From: Dermatophilaceae bacterium Soc4.6
GTDB taxonomy: Bacteria; Actinomycetota; Actinomycetes; Actinomycetales; Dermatophilaceae
NCBI GenBank assembly: GCA_039889245.1
Contig: JAZGVH010000002.1
Span: 3,038,001 to 3,102,000 of the forward strand
Reading direction: 5' to 3'
DNA length: 64,000 nucleotides
Part shown: piece by piece, positions 10,455 through 18,813 of the stretch
Layout of the letters: the number at the start of each line of letters is the position of its first letter
Position numbering within the stretch: the first letter of the stretch is position 1
Notes under the pieces: generated by a model
The model's input: the letters and a program-made list of their open reading frames with translations, nothing else
The model's database searches: none
Told to the model about the DNA's origin: nothing
Made by a program: the position numbers and the translations under genes

Positions 10455-10748
10455 ATGTGGGTGCTCCTCACCCGTCACCGGAAGCAGTGGCTCCTGGTGG
10501 CCCTCCCGTTGGCGGGATGGCTCGTCGCGAGACTGCTGCGTGCGGGAGAGGTGCCGGCAGGGTTCCCCAGGCGCAGCCCCCTGCCACGCCGCGCCTCGGA
10601 GCCGAGTCCGCACCCGGTCGCCGTCACGGGCCACGTGCCTGTAAGCAGTCCGCATGCTCGGGAGATCGCCGCACACAACAAGCGGGTCATCGACGACTAC
10701 CGTGGTCGACACGCCTCCCCGGGGTCAGGGGCGCACCCCGGCGCCTGA
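10455..10748 (+). CDS. Small membrane protein, unknown
   Basis: 97 residues, family not recognised. One hydrophobic segment near the N terminus (residues ~10-28, LLVALPLAGWLVARLL) is followed by a Pro/Arg-rich stretch and a charged segment HAREIAAHNKRVIDDYRGRH. ATG 10455 has GGAGG upstream at a good distance, the main reason to believe it is translated. The ~200 bp before it shows no other gene. It stands alone between the folate run and a convergent gene. Confidence 0.5.
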   Translation: MWVLLTRHRKQWLLVALPLAGWLVARLLRAGEVPAGFPRRSPLPRRASEPSPHPVAVTGHVPVSSPHAREIAAHNKRVIDDYRGRHASPGSGAHPGA

Positions 10749-10785
10749 CCGGAGGTGCCCGCCGCGTCGTCCGGAGCGGCACCGA

Positions 10786-12063
10786 TCATCGGACCTCCGG
10801 TGTCGACGCGGCTCGCGGTGCGGTCACCGGGCGCGGACGTGCCGCTGCGCCCGACGCGATGAGCGCGGCGATCTGCGCGTCGCTGCGCCCGATCTCGCGC
10901 AGCACCTCCTCGGTGTCGCCGCCGATCTGCGGGCAGTCGCTGCGCACGGTGCCCGGGGTGCGCGAGAGCCGCACGGGGAAGCCGATGCTGCGGTAGGCGC
11001 CCTCGGTCGGGTGCTCGCGCACGTCGAGCAGGCCACCGCCGACCACATAGGGGTCGGTCTCGGCGTCGTCGAGCTCGAGCACGGGCGCGAAGGGGATGGA
11101 GTGGGCGGCGCACAGCTCCTGCCAGGCGGCCGTCGTGCGCTCGGGCGCCACCTGCGCCACCAGCGCGTAGAGCTCGCCGTAGTGCGTGGCGAGGGCGCCG
11201 GGGTCGGCGAAGCGCGGGTCGGTCGCCACCTCGGGTCGGCCTGCGGCGGTGAAGAAGTCGGCGATGTTGCGCGCGTTGTAGGGCAGGATGCAGGCCCACC
11301 CGTCGGCGGTGGCGACGGCCCGGTGGTCGGGCACCATCGAGCGGTTGAAGCCGATCGGGCCGCGAGAGGGCTCGAAGGTGTGGCCCGAGAGGTGCTCGAC
11401 CAGGGTGAACGCGAGCATGGTGTCGGTCATCGGCACCTCCACCTCCTGACCCTCGCCGGTCGCGCGCTGGTGGATCACCGCGGCGAGCACGGAGTAGGCC
11501 AGCGTCAGCGCACAGACCTTGTCGGCCATGATCGTGGGCACGTAGGTCGGGGTGCCGGTGGCCCGGCGCATGAGGTCGGCCACGCCGGACGCAGCCTGCA
11601 CGATCTCGTCGTAGGCCGCGTGGTCGGCCCGGTCGGAGTCGCTGCGGAAGCCCTGGGCGCGGGCATAGACCAGCCGTGGGTTGACCGCAGCCAGCTCGTC
11701 GTAGCCGACGCCGAGGCGCGTCAGCGCCCCCGGTCGCATGTTGGTGACCAGCACGTCGGCCGTCCGCACGAGGTCGAGGAACGCCTCGAGCCCGGCCTCG
11801 CTCTTGAGGTCGAGGGCCACGCTGCGCTTGTTGCGGTTGACGTTGAGGGCGAGCACCCCCATGCCCTCGTGCACCTGTGGGTGGGTGCGGCGCGAGAGGT
11901 CGCCGGTGGGCGGCTCGACCTTGATCACGTCGGCGCCGAGGTCGCCGAGGATCTGGGTCGCAAAGGGGCCCATGACGACCGTCGAGAAGTCGAGGACCCG
12001 CAGCCCCTCGAGTGCTCCGGGGGTGCTGCTCGACGATGTGCCGCTCGACGGGGCGCTGGGCAT
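10786..12063 (-). CDS. Class III CoA-transferase (CaiB/BaiF family)
   Basis: 425 residues. The N-terminal LEGLRVLDFSTVVMGPFATQILGDLGADVIKVE-type block (about residues 18-50) and the aspartate in IMADKVCAL (D181), which matches the catalytic Asp that forms the acyl anhydride in this family, support the call. These enzymes move CoA between carboxylic acids; the substrate cannot be read from sequence. ATG 12063 has AGGAAGG upstream. There are no neighbouring acyl-CoA genes, so the pathway is unknown. The first ~15 residues are a Ser/Pro-rich extension. Confidence 0.9.
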   Translation of the reverse strand: MPSAPSSGTSSSSTPGALEGLRVLDFSTVVMGPFATQILGDLGADVIKVEPPTGDLSRRTHPQVHEGMGVLALNVNRNKRSVALDLKSEAGLEAFLDLVRTADVLVTNMRPGALTRLGVGYDELAAVNPRLVYARAQGFRSDSDRADHAAYDEIVQAASGVADLMRRATGTPTYVPTIMADKVCALTLAYSVLAAVIHQRATGEGQEVEVPMTDTMLAFTLVEHLSGHTFEPSRGPIGFNRSMVPDHRAVATADGWACILPYNARNIADFFTAAGRPEVATDPRFADPGALATHYGELYALVAQVAPERTTAAWQELCAAHSIPFAPVLELDDAETDPYVVGGGLLDVREHPTEGAYRSIGFPVRLSRTPGTVRSDCPQIGGDTEEVLREIGRSDAQIAALIASGAAARPRPVTAPRAASTPEVR

Positions 12064-12237
12064 GGTGGCCTTCCTGGTCGGGGGGTGGAGAACCCGCCGT
12101 GGCGGGCCTCGGCGCGCCGAGGCCCCTTCCCGGCCATTCTCCGGATTCGGGGGGGCAAGTCGAAACCGGACCCGTGCCGTCGTGGTCAGCGCCCGCCTCC
12201 GTGCGCCGGTCAGGAGGTGTCCCCGAGGAGCGTGATG

Positions 12238-12861
12238 CTAGCGGTAGACGTCGCCGCCGACCTCGCCCATCGTCGGACTGATCATGCCTCCGGCCACCCA
12301 GTTGGGGCCGGCGTGCACGTGGGCAGCCAGGTCGAGGGCGGCGCGCAGGGCGACGAGCCGCGTCTGCCCGGTCGGCGCGTACCAGAGGTAGAGCGACTCT
12401 CCGCCGGCGAAGCTGCTGCTGCAGACGACGACCTCGGGTGAGACCGTCGGCGTCTCGGTCGACTCCGGGGGCACCGTCACGGTGCCGCCGGTGACCGGTG
12501 GCGGCGCAGGGGGCACCATCGTCGCCGCCGGGATGGTGATCGGTGGCCTGTCGAGCGCGCAGCCGAAGGCCCTGGGCAGGTCGGCCTCGGACCGCAGCCG
12601 GGTGCTGTCGACGGGGGAGGGGCCGCTCGAGACCGGCGTCGGCTGGCCGTCGGGACCCGTCGCGGCGGGTGCCGGGGTGCGCGGGGTGCTCGTCCCGGTG
12701 GATGCCGAGGTCCCCGAGGCGCCCGGGGTGCCCGACGTACCCGATGAGGCAGAGGGCGCCGGGGTCGCGGAGGTCACGGTCGGGGCAGGGCTGCTGGTCG
12801 CGCAGGCTCCCAGCCCGAGGACGGCGACGGCCAGGGTCGCGGCGGTCGCGGCCAGCGTCAC
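12238..12861 (-). CDS. Putative lipoprotein
   Basis: 207 residues. The N terminus is a lipoprotein signal peptide ending in LGLGAC (lipobox Cys about residue 20). It is followed by ~70 residues rich in Thr, Ser, Pro and Gly, a likely cell-wall linker, then a ~100-residue globular part (DLPRAFGCALDRPPITIPA, then VVVCSSSFAGGESLYLWYAP). GTG 12861 is the only plausible start giving a complete signal peptide. It begins 22 bp after the stop of the orphan nuoD gene on the same strand and is probably co-transcribed. Family not recognised. Confidence 0.7.
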   Translation of the reverse strand: MTLAATAATLAVAVLGLGACATSSPAPTVTSATPAPSASSGTSGTPGASGTSASTGTSTPRTPAPAATGPDGQPTPVSSGPSPVDSTRLRSEADLPRAFGCALDRPPITIPAATMVPPAPPPVTGGTVTVPPESTETPTVSPEVVVCSSSFAGGESLYLWYAPTGQTRLVALRAALDLAAHVHAGPNWVAGGMISPTMGEVGGDVYR

Positions 12862-12883
12862 GACGGACGTCGCTCGCCGCCGG

Positions 12884-14068
12884 TCACTTGTCGACGTCTC
12901 CGACGACGAAGAACATCGAGCCGAGGATCGCCACCATGTCGGCCAGCAGCTGACCCGGCAGTATCTCGGCGAGCACGGCCACGTTGTTGAACGACGCTGA
13001 CCGGAGCTTGAGCCGCCAGGGGGTCTTCTCCCCGCGGGAGACCAGGTAGTAGCCGTTGAAGCCGAGGGGGTTCTCGGTCGCGGTGTAGAGGTGGCCCTCC
13101 GGCACCTTGAGCACCTTGGGCAGCTTGACGTTGATCGGCCCCCGGTCCAGCGCGCGCATCCGCTCGGCGCAGGCCTGCGCGAGGTCGAGGCTGACCCGCG
13201 TCTGCTCCAGCAGCACCTCGAGGCGGGCGAGGCAGTCGCCCGCGGTGCGCGTGACCACCCGGCCGGGGCCGCCGGGGGCGAAGAGCTCTCCGTATGCGAG
13301 GTAGGGAGCGTCGCGCCGCAGGTCGACGTCGACGCCACTGGCGCGCGCGATGGGGCCCGAGACGCCGTAGGCGTGGATCGTGTCGTGGGAAAGAACACCG
13401 ACACCCTGGGTGCGCGCGTTGAGGATCTCGTTGCCCACCAACATGTTCGTCAGGTCGGGCAGGCGGCGGCGCACGGCCGCGATGGCCTGCTCGACGCGGC
13501 CGAGCCAGCCGGCGGGCAGGTCTTCCTTGAGGCCACCGACCCGGTTGAACATGTAGTGCATGCGCCCGCCGGAGGCCTCCTCCATCACCGCCTGCAGCTC
13601 TTCGCGCTCACGGAAGGAGTAGAAGACCGGGGTGATCGCGCCGAGCTCGAGGGGGTAGGAGCCGAGGAACATCAGGTGGCTCAGCACCCGGTTGAGCTCG
13701 GCCAGGAGGGTGCGCGCCCAGACCGCGCGCTGGGGCACCTCCATGCCGAGCATCTGCTCGACGCCGAGCACCACGCCCAGCTCGTTGGCGAAGGCCGAGA
13801 GCCAGTCGTGGCGGTTGGCGAGCACGATGATCTGGCGGTAGTCGCGCACCTCGAAGAGCTTCTCGGCGCCGCGGTGCATGTAGCCGACGATCGGCTCGGC
13901 GCTGACGATGCGCTCGCCGTCGAGCACCACCCGCAGCCGCAGCACGCCGTGGGTCGCGGGGTGCTGCGGGCCGATGTTGAGCACCATGTCGCTCGTGGCC
14001 AGCCCACCCGCGCCGATCCCGACGGTCAGCTCGCGACCGGTCGCGTCCGTCGCGCTCGGTGAGGTCAT
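12884..14068 (-). CDS. Orphan NADH-quinone oxidoreductase subunit D paralogue (NuoD2)
   Basis: 394 residues, clearly NuoD/Nqo4: GPQHPATHG (33-41), GYMHRGAEK (62-70), then [15 protein letters not shown] and GGLKEDLP. In a true complex I this subunit forms the quinone pocket with NuoB, but no other nuo gene lies in the window. His40 matches the conserved quinone-site His of Thermus Nqo4 (His38). The partner Tyr (Thermus Tyr87, 49 residues later) is Trp89 here (RHDWL). ATG 14068 is chosen; the frame is open further upstream but without family similarity. CAGACT lies 7 nt before the ATG and may be a leaderless -10. A lipoprotein gene follows; copC, a Met-rich membrane protein and an NDUFAF7-type methyltransferase lie upstream on the same strand. 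Confidence 0.88.
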   Translation of the reverse strand: MTSPSATDATGRELTVGIGAGGLATSDMVLNIGPQHPATHGVLRLRVVLDGERIVSAEPIVGYMHRGAEKLFEVRDYRQIIVLANRHDWLSAFANELGVVLGVEQMLGMEVPQRAVWARTLLAELNRVLSHLMFLGSYPLELGAITPVFYSFREREELQAVMEEASGGRMHYMFNRVGGLKEDLPAGWLGRVEQAIAAVRRRLPDLTNMLVGNEILNARTQGVGVLSHDTIHAYGVSGPIARASGVDVDLRRDAPYLAYGELFAPGGPGRVVTRTAGDCLARLEVLLEQTRVSLDLAQACAERMRALDRGPINVKLPKVLKVPEGHLYTATENPLGFNGYYLVSRGEKTPWRLKLRSASFNNVAVLAEILPGQLLADMVAILGSMFFVVGDVDK

Positions 14069-14244
14069 GGGCGCCAGTCTGCCGTATGCCCGGCTGCTGT
14101 CAGGGGGCTGCCACGTCACGAGACCGCGAGGCCGTCCTGCCTCACGCCGCGGACGACCCCCGTGACGCGGAGGTCGAGGTGCCAACGCGGCGCACGACCC
14201 CGGAGGCGGCCGACCGCCAGTGGCTTTCCCCTACGGCGCGGACC

Positions 14245-14901
14245 TCACGACCGGGACTGGTCCCCGCGCGAGCGCCTCGTGAGCACCAGGGCGAGCCCAG
14301 CGAGCAGGACCAGCACGACGACGATGGCCGCGATGGCCACCGGGCTGGTGTCCGACGAGGTCGTTGAGGCCGCGGGTGTCGCCTCGGTCGGCGGAGTCGT
14401 CGTCGAGGTCTGCGCATCCGCGCCCGGCGTCGACGTGGCGACCCGCGCACTGGCCGCGGTCGCGGTCGCGGTGAAGGTCAGCTCGCCCGAGGAGGCGTGG
14501 CCGTCGTCGGCCGTCACTCGCCACGCCACCCGGTAGGCGCCGGCGGGTGCCGAGGGCTTCAGCGGCTGGACGACGTCGTTGCCGTTGATCGCGGCGGCTC
14601 CCTGCTGGACGTCACCCGCGGGCCCGGTCACGCGCACGGCGAGGCCCACGGTGACGGGGGGCCCGGTGAAGTGGAGCACGACGGAGTCGGGGACGGTCGC
14701 CACGGTCGAGGTGTCGGCCGGGGTCGTGCCGGTGAGCTCGTCGTGGGCCGAGGCGATGGGCGCCGACGCGACCGAGGCGATGCCGCCCAGGGCGAGCAGG
14801 GCACCCACGGCCAGGGCGCTGACGAGCCGGTGGCGCCGGCCCGCCGCTCTCCGGGTGGGTGAGGGGGGGTGTGCGGATGACGTGATGAGAGAAGACGACA
14901 T
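14245..14901 (-). CDS. copC: Copper resistance protein CopC
   Basis: 218 residues. A signal peptide ends at SASAH, leaving an N-terminal His as in copper-binding CopC/PcoC. The CopC domain follows (HDELTGTTPAD, VVLHFTGPP, TADDGHASSGELTFT). A Thr/Ala-rich linker and a C-terminal membrane helix (about 185-207) with an Arg-rich tail come next, the actinobacterial membrane-anchored form. ATG 14901 has AGGAG upstream. It probably acts outside the membrane in copper binding or delivery. The Met-rich membrane protein gene is 189 bp upstream on the same strand; no CopD is seen. Confidence 0.88.
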   Translation of the reverse strand: MSSSLITSSAHPPSPTRRAAGRRHRLVSALAVGALLALGGIASVASAPIASAHDELTGTTPADTSTVATVPDSVVLHFTGPPVTVGLAVRVTGPAGDVQQGAAAINGNDVVQPLKPSAPAGAYRVAWRVTADDGHASSGELTFTATATAASARVATSTPGADAQTSTTTPPTEATPAASTTSSDTSPVAIAAIVVVLVLLAGLALVLTRRSRGDQSRS

Positions 14902-15090
14902 GCCAGGACTCCTGAGCGAAGGGAAGGGGCGGCGCCGGACGGTGGACGCGGGACGCCGGGGGTGCGCGGGGGGTGCGCGGTGGCCGGGCGGGAGCCCGTG
15001 CACCGTCGTCTGCCGTCGGTCACCCGACCCTCGCTGCGCGATGTCGCGGCGGGAGAGGACTCCGCATCCGAGGGGTCAGCGCGTGTTGGC

Positions 15091-15810
15091 TCAGGCTGAC
15101 GCGATGCGGAGGGAGGCGGCGGGCACGGCCGGCGTCCGCCGCCGCGGTGGGCCACGAGGGCGCGGTCGGGTGCTGTGGTCGACCGAGCGGGCCGTGGTGC
15201 GTCCGGTCGCGACGGGCTCCCCGGCGAGGACGCCCAGTCGTGCCGCGACCGGCATCGGGGGGGCCAGCCACGACCAGAGCGACCAGAGCGCGGCCTCACC
15301 GCGGGCGAGGATCAGGGCGACGAGCCCGGCTGCCACGACGTGGGCGCCCGTCATCGCGGGTGACCCGCCGCTGAGGGCCAGGTCGACCAGCGACGGACCC
15401 GAGACGGCGCCACCGGTCGTGATCACCGACTGGCTGTGGTGCGACGCCGTGACGACCGCACCCGCGCCACCCCCCATCGTCAGCGCCATGCCGCCATTCA
15501 TCGTCAGTGCCATGCCGTCATTCATCGTCAGTGCCATGCCGTCATTCATCGTCAGTGCCATGAAGGCCGAGTGCAGCCCGACCTGCGTGATGGCGACCAG
15601 CGAGCCGATGCCGGTGAGCCCCAGCCGGCGACCTGTGGTGAGCAGGGTGGCGGCGAGCACGGGCACCACGACGAGCAGCAGCCCGACGAGCCCGGGCGCG
15701 CTGCCACCGGCGGCCACGTGGGCAGCGAGCGACAGACTGACGGTGGCGAGGGTCAGCACCCCAGCGCGCGCCAGCCGCAGCACCCCCGTCGCCGGGGCCG
15801 GACTCGACAT
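15091..15810 (-). CDS. Membrane protein with Met-rich tandem repeat, putative copper-associated
   Basis: 239 residues. Four hydrophobic segments (about 15-38, 42-60, 68-88 and 150-178) and an Arg/Pro-rich tail. Between helices 3 and 4 the unit MALTMNDG is repeated about four times (encoded at 15475-15566), putting a Met every fourth residue, followed by ASHHSQS. Actinobacterial relatives carry a His/Met-rich loop at this point; with CopC next door a copper-handling role is a reasonable inference. ATG 15810 is preceded by GAGG; an in-frame start 8 codons upstream is possible. Confidence 0.65.
   Translation of the reverse strand: MSSPAPATGVLRLARAGVLTLATVSLSLAAHVAAGGSAPGLVGLLLVVVPVLAATLLTTGRRLGLTGIGSLVAITQVGLHSAFMALTMNDGMALTMNDGMALTMNGGMALTMGGGAGAVVTASHHSQSVITTGGAVSGPSLVDLALSGGSPAMTGAHVVAAGLVALILARGEAALWSLWSWLAPPMPVAARLGVLAGEPVATGRTTARSVDHSTRPRPRGPPRRRTPAVPAASLRIASA
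15475..15566. repeat. 24-bp tandem repeat, about 3.8 copies
   Basis: Units begin at 15475, 15499, 15523 and 15547; each begins CATCGTCAG on the plus strand. Copies 2 and 3 are identical, copy 1 differs at two positions, and the last is cut short. In-frame within the Met-rich membrane protein gene, where it encodes MALTMNDG units. Confidence 0.95.
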
Positions 15811-15843
15811 GACCTCAAGCCTACGGCCGGGCACCCACCGGGG

Positions 15844-16848
15844 TCAGGGGCGGGCGACGACCCACCAGAAGCCGCCGTAGCCGCTCCTGTCGAGCAGCGC
15901 GCCGGCGGCACCGCTCTCGGCCAGCCCCGCGAGGTAGCGCGGTGGGTCCGTGCGGGCCAGCGCGTGGTCGGGCGTGCCCGCGCGCACGCCCAGCCGACGC
16001 AGCGCCTCGCGCTGGGTGAGCATCTCGTCGTGCCGCAGCGAGTCGACGGCCACGTGCGCCGTGAGGTCGCACGACCCGTCGGGCACCGGGGTGACGAGCA
16101 CCCCCTGCCTGTATGCGGTGAGCGTCCCTTCCCGGGGCCGCTCACCGAGGCGGTGGCCGTAGTCGACCGCCAGCGCGACCCCGCCCTCCATGCGGTCGAG
16201 CAGGGCCGACCAGGCCGCGTCGCGGGTGACTCCCACCTCGACCCGGTCACCGGGGTCTAGGCCGGCGAGGGGCCAGAACCGTTGACACCACTCAAGATCG
16301 GTGGTGGAAAGTGCTTTCCCGAGATACTCCTTCCCCGTCACCGAGTCGACCAGCACGAGCCGCGCGACGCCTTCGGCGTCGACCTCACCCACCGTGAGCG
16401 GCACGACGTCGAGCCACTCGTGGGCCACGACGAGCGCGTCGCGTGGCCGCAGCGACTCCGGCAGGTCGGCCCCTCCGGGCGACACCACCCAGCCGACGTC
16501 GGCGGGCAGATCCGCGGGTCGGTCGACGACGTCGACCCCCAGCAGCGACACGTCCGCGTCGAGCGCGCGCAGGTGCGCGAGCAGTTCACCCCGCCCGGCG
16601 CCGAGGTCGACGACCGCCGTGCAGCCGAGCTGCGCGGCATACGCGAGGAGGGCCCGGGCCAGCACCCGGCCGGGGGTGCCGTGGGTGGCCGTCGAGAAGT
16701 GGCCGGCTGGCCCGGCGGGGGAGCGGTAGAAGCCGTCGGTGCCATCGGTTCCGTCGGTGCCGTAGAGCGCGTCCTGCCACGCCGCGGCCCACGGGCGCGC
16801 GGGCGGCGCCTCGGGGTGCTCGGGGTGCTCGCGTGACGGAGGGGGCAT
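15844..16848 (-). CDS. SAM-dependent methyltransferase, MidA/NDUFAF7 family (COG1565)
   Basis: 334 residues. The SAM-binding glycine motif VVDLGAGRGELLAHLR is at about 80-95. AHEWLDVVP and the later VALAVDYGHRLGERP match the COG1565 family. The eukaryotic member NDUFAF7 dimethylates an Arg of NDUFS2, the mitochondrial NuoD, during complex I assembly. The orphan NuoD gene is 1.8 kb downstream on the same strand, which fits but does not prove such a pairing. ATG 16848 sits 7 nt after a TAGGTT -10 on the same strand, so the mRNA may be leaderless. The N terminus carries Pro/Glu-rich and GTDGTDGTDG stretches. Confidence 0.85.
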   Translation of the reverse strand: MPPPSREHPEHPEAPPARPWAAAWQDALYGTDGTDGTDGFYRSPAGPAGHFSTATHGTPGRVLARALLAYAAQLGCTAVVDLGAGRGELLAHLRALDADVSLLGVDVVDRPADLPADVGWVVSPGGADLPESLRPRDALVVAHEWLDVVPLTVGEVDAEGVARLVLVDSVTGKEYLGKALSTTDLEWCQRFWPLAGLDPGDRVEVGVTRDAAWSALLDRMEGGVALAVDYGHRLGERPREGTLTAYRQGVLVTPVPDGSCDLTAHVAVDSLRHDEMLTQREALRRLGVRAGTPDHALARTDPPRYLAGLAESGAAGALLDRSGYGGFWWVVARP

Positions 16849-16855
16849 GCGGGAG

Positions 16856-16861
16856 AACCTA
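16856..16861 (-). promoter_or_regulatory. -10 element TAGGTT of the MidA-type methyltransferase gene
   Basis: TAGGTT on the minus strand fits the actinobacterial TANNNT -10 consensus. It ends 7 nt before the ATG at 16848, the spacing expected for a transcript that starts at the start codon (leaderless). It forms one arm of the inverted repeat at 16856-16882. Confidence 0.6.
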
Positions 16862-16876
16862 CCGAGCGTGCTCGGG

Positions 16877-16882
16877 TAGGTT
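16877..16882 (+). promoter_or_regulatory. -10 element TAGGTT of the DUF2520-panC operon
   Basis: TAGGTT ends 6 nt before ATG 16889, the leaderless spacing. Its -35 region would overlap the -10 of the divergent methyltransferase gene, so the two promoters probably compete for polymerase. Confidence 0.6.
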
Positions 16883-16888
16883 CGGGGG

Positions 16889-17857
16889 ATGAGCGAGACC
16901 CCTGCGCGGCCGACGCGGTTCCGTGTCGGAGTGGTCGGTGCCGGCCGGGTCGGAGCGGTGCTCGGCGCAGCCCTGCGGCTGGCTGGGCACGAGGTCGTCG
17001 CCGTGTCGGCGGTGAGCGAGGCCTCGATGGAGCGGGCCGCCGAGCTGCTGCCGGGCGTGCCCGTGCGCGAGGTGCCCGACGTCGTCGCCCGCGCCGACCT
17101 CGTGCTGCTGGCCGTGCCCGACGACGACCTGCCTGGCCTGGTCTCGGGCCTGTCCACGACGGGTGCCTTCCGGGCGGGACAGGTGGTGGTGCACCCCGGC
17201 GGCCGTTACGGCATCGGGGTGCTCGAGCCCGCCGCGCGCCTCGGCGTGCTACCGGTGGCTCTCCACCCGGCGATGACCTTCACCGGCACCACGGTCGACC
17301 TCGACCGGCTCGTCGGCTGCTCCTTCGGCGTCACCACGCTGCGTGAGCTGCGTCCCCTCGGTGAGGCGCTCGTGCTCGAGATGACCGGTGAGCCGGTGTG
17401 GATCGAGGAGGAGGACCGCGGGCTCTACCACGCCGCCCTCTGCCACGGGTCGAACCACCTCGTCACGCTCGTCGCCCAGAGCCTCGAGCTGCTCGAGGAC
17501 GCCGGCATCGACGACCCGGCGAGCATGCTCACCCCCATCCTCACCGCCACTCTCGACAACGTGCTGCGCCGGGGTGACGCGGCGCTCACCGGGCCGGTCG
17601 CGCGCGGCGACGCGGGCACGGTCGCCGACCACCTCGCCGAGCTGGCCGCGGCCCCGGCCATCCGGGTCACCTACGCGCAGCTGGCGCACGACACGGCGCA
17701 GCGCGCGCTCGCGTCGGGACGGCTGCGCCCAGACGCTGCCGCCCGCATACTCGCGGTGTTGCGCGAGGAGGGGCTGGCGGGCCCCGAGCCCACCGACCAC
17801 CCCGACGGCCCCAGCCCTGACCACCCCAGCAGCCCCGACGAGGAGCCGACTCCGTGA
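16889..17857 (+). CDS. Rossmann-like / DUF2520 protein, candidate ketopantoate reductase-type enzyme
   Basis: 322 residues. The N-terminal dinucleotide-binding fold has [13 protein letters not shown] at residues 14-26. The C-terminal helical DUF2520 domain includes HPAMTFTG and [16 protein letters not shown] recall that a member of this family, PanG, reduces ketopantoate in some bacteria; being translationally coupled to panC makes a pantothenate role plausible here, but it is inference. The ~25-residue C-terminal tail is Pro/Asp-rich. Start ATG 16889 fits the TAGGTT -10; the stop overlaps the panC GTG. Confidence 0.8.
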   Translation: MSETPARPTRFRVGVVGAGRVGAVLGAALRLAGHEVVAVSAVSEASMERAAELLPGVPVREVPDVVARADLVLLAVPDDDLPGLVSGLSTTGAFRAGQVVVHPGGRYGIGVLEPAARLGVLPVALHPAMTFTGTTVDLDRLVGCSFGVTTLRELRPLGEALVLEMTGEPVWIEEEDRGLYHAALCHGSNHLVTLVAQSLELLEDAGIDDPASMLTPILTATLDNVLRRGDAALTGPVARGDAGTVADHLAELAAAPAIRVTYAQLAHDTAQRALASGRLRPDAAARILAVLREEGLAGPEPTDHPDGPSPDHPSSPDEEPTP

Positions 17858-18813
17858 GCCCCAGCGACCCCGCGTACGACGCCACCCCGGCCACCTCCCG
17901 GGGGCCGGTCGTCGCCCGCAGCCGCGACGAGCTGAGCGCGGCCCGGGGCGCCCTGCACGGTGACGTCTGCGTCGTCATGACCATGGGCGCGCTGCACGAG
18001 GGGCATGCGACGCTCATCCGTGAGGCGCGGGCCGGAGCGGAGCACGTCATCGTGACGATCTTCCTCAACCCGCTGCAGTTCGGGCCCAAGGAGGACCTGT
18101 CGCGATACCCCCGAACGTTCGACTCCGACCTCGCCATCTGTCGTGACGCCGGCGTCGAGGTGGTCTTCGCGCCGACCCCCGACGTCGTCTACCCCGAGGG
18201 AGATCCCGGCGTCACCATCGGAGCGGGTGAGCTGGGCGCGGTGCTCGAGGGCCAGTCGCGCCCGGGCCACTTCGATGGCGTCCTGACCGTCGTGGCCAAG
18301 CTGCTTCACCTGACCAACCCGTCGCGAGCGTTCTTCGGGCAGAAGGACGCCCAGCAGCTGCTGCTGATCCGCCGCATGGTGCGCGACCTCGACTTCCCGG
18401 TCGACGTCGTCGCGGTGCCGACCGTGCGCGAGGCCGACGGCCTGGCCATGTCGAGCCGCAACACCTACCTCGCGCTGTCCGACCGTGAGGCCGCGCTCGC
18501 GCTGTCGGCCGCCCTGCGGGCCGGCGGCGACGTCGCCGACCAGGGGCCGTCAGCGGTCCGGCGGGCCGCCCGGGCCGTGCTGGTGCAGGAGCCGCTCGTG
18601 CTGGTCGACTACCTCGTGCTCGTGCACCCGCAGACGCTGCAGGACGTGCCGGAGTGGTATTCGGGCGAGGCCCTGCTCGCGGTCGCGGCGCGCGTCGGCA
18701 CGACCCGGCTGATCGACAACCTCCCGCTGCTGCTCGGACCGGGTGGCGGGCCGTTGGCGGTGCTCGGCAACGCCGAGCTCGTCGGGTCGTCGGACGGCGC
18801 AGCCCGTGGCTGA
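17854..18813 (+). CDS. panC: Pantothenate synthetase (pantoate-beta-alanine ligase)
   Basis: 319 residues. Nucleotide-binding motif MGALHEGH, then [37 protein letters not shown] and SSRNTYL are all present. It joins pantoate and beta-alanine using ATP. GTG 17854 has GAGGAG upstream and overlaps the previous stop. The first ~15 residues are an extension before the family core. nadB follows with overlap; panD and panB are not in the window. Confidence 0.96.
   Translation: MSPSDPAYDATPATSRGPVVARSRDELSAARGALHGDVCVVMTMGALHEGHATLIREARAGAEHVIVTIFLNPLQFGPKEDLSRYPRTFDSDLAICRDAGVEVVFAPTPDVVYPEGDPGVTIGAGELGAVLEGQSRPGHFDGVLTVVAKLLHLTNPSRAFFGQKDAQQLLLIRRMVRDLDFPVDVVAVPTVREADGLAMSSRNTYLALSDREAALALSAALRAGGDVADQGPSAVRRAARAVLVQEPLVLVDYLVLVHPQTLQDVPEWYSGEALLAVAARVGTTRLIDNLPLLLGPGGGPLAVLGNAELVGSSDGAARG

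Larger units (their letters stand above)
16856..16882. promoter_or_regulatory. Inverted repeat in divergent promoter
   Basis: AACCTACCGAGC and GCTCGGGTAGGTT are separated by GT: a 12-bp arm matched by its complement with one extra G. The outer ends of the two arms are the -10 elements of the two divergent genes. It could be an operator or simply mirrored core promoters. Confidence 0.55.

Noticed and set aside
15475-15566. Tandem 24-bp units as a possible CRISPR array
   Set aside because: No spacers; the units are contiguous, in-frame and encode a repeated peptide.
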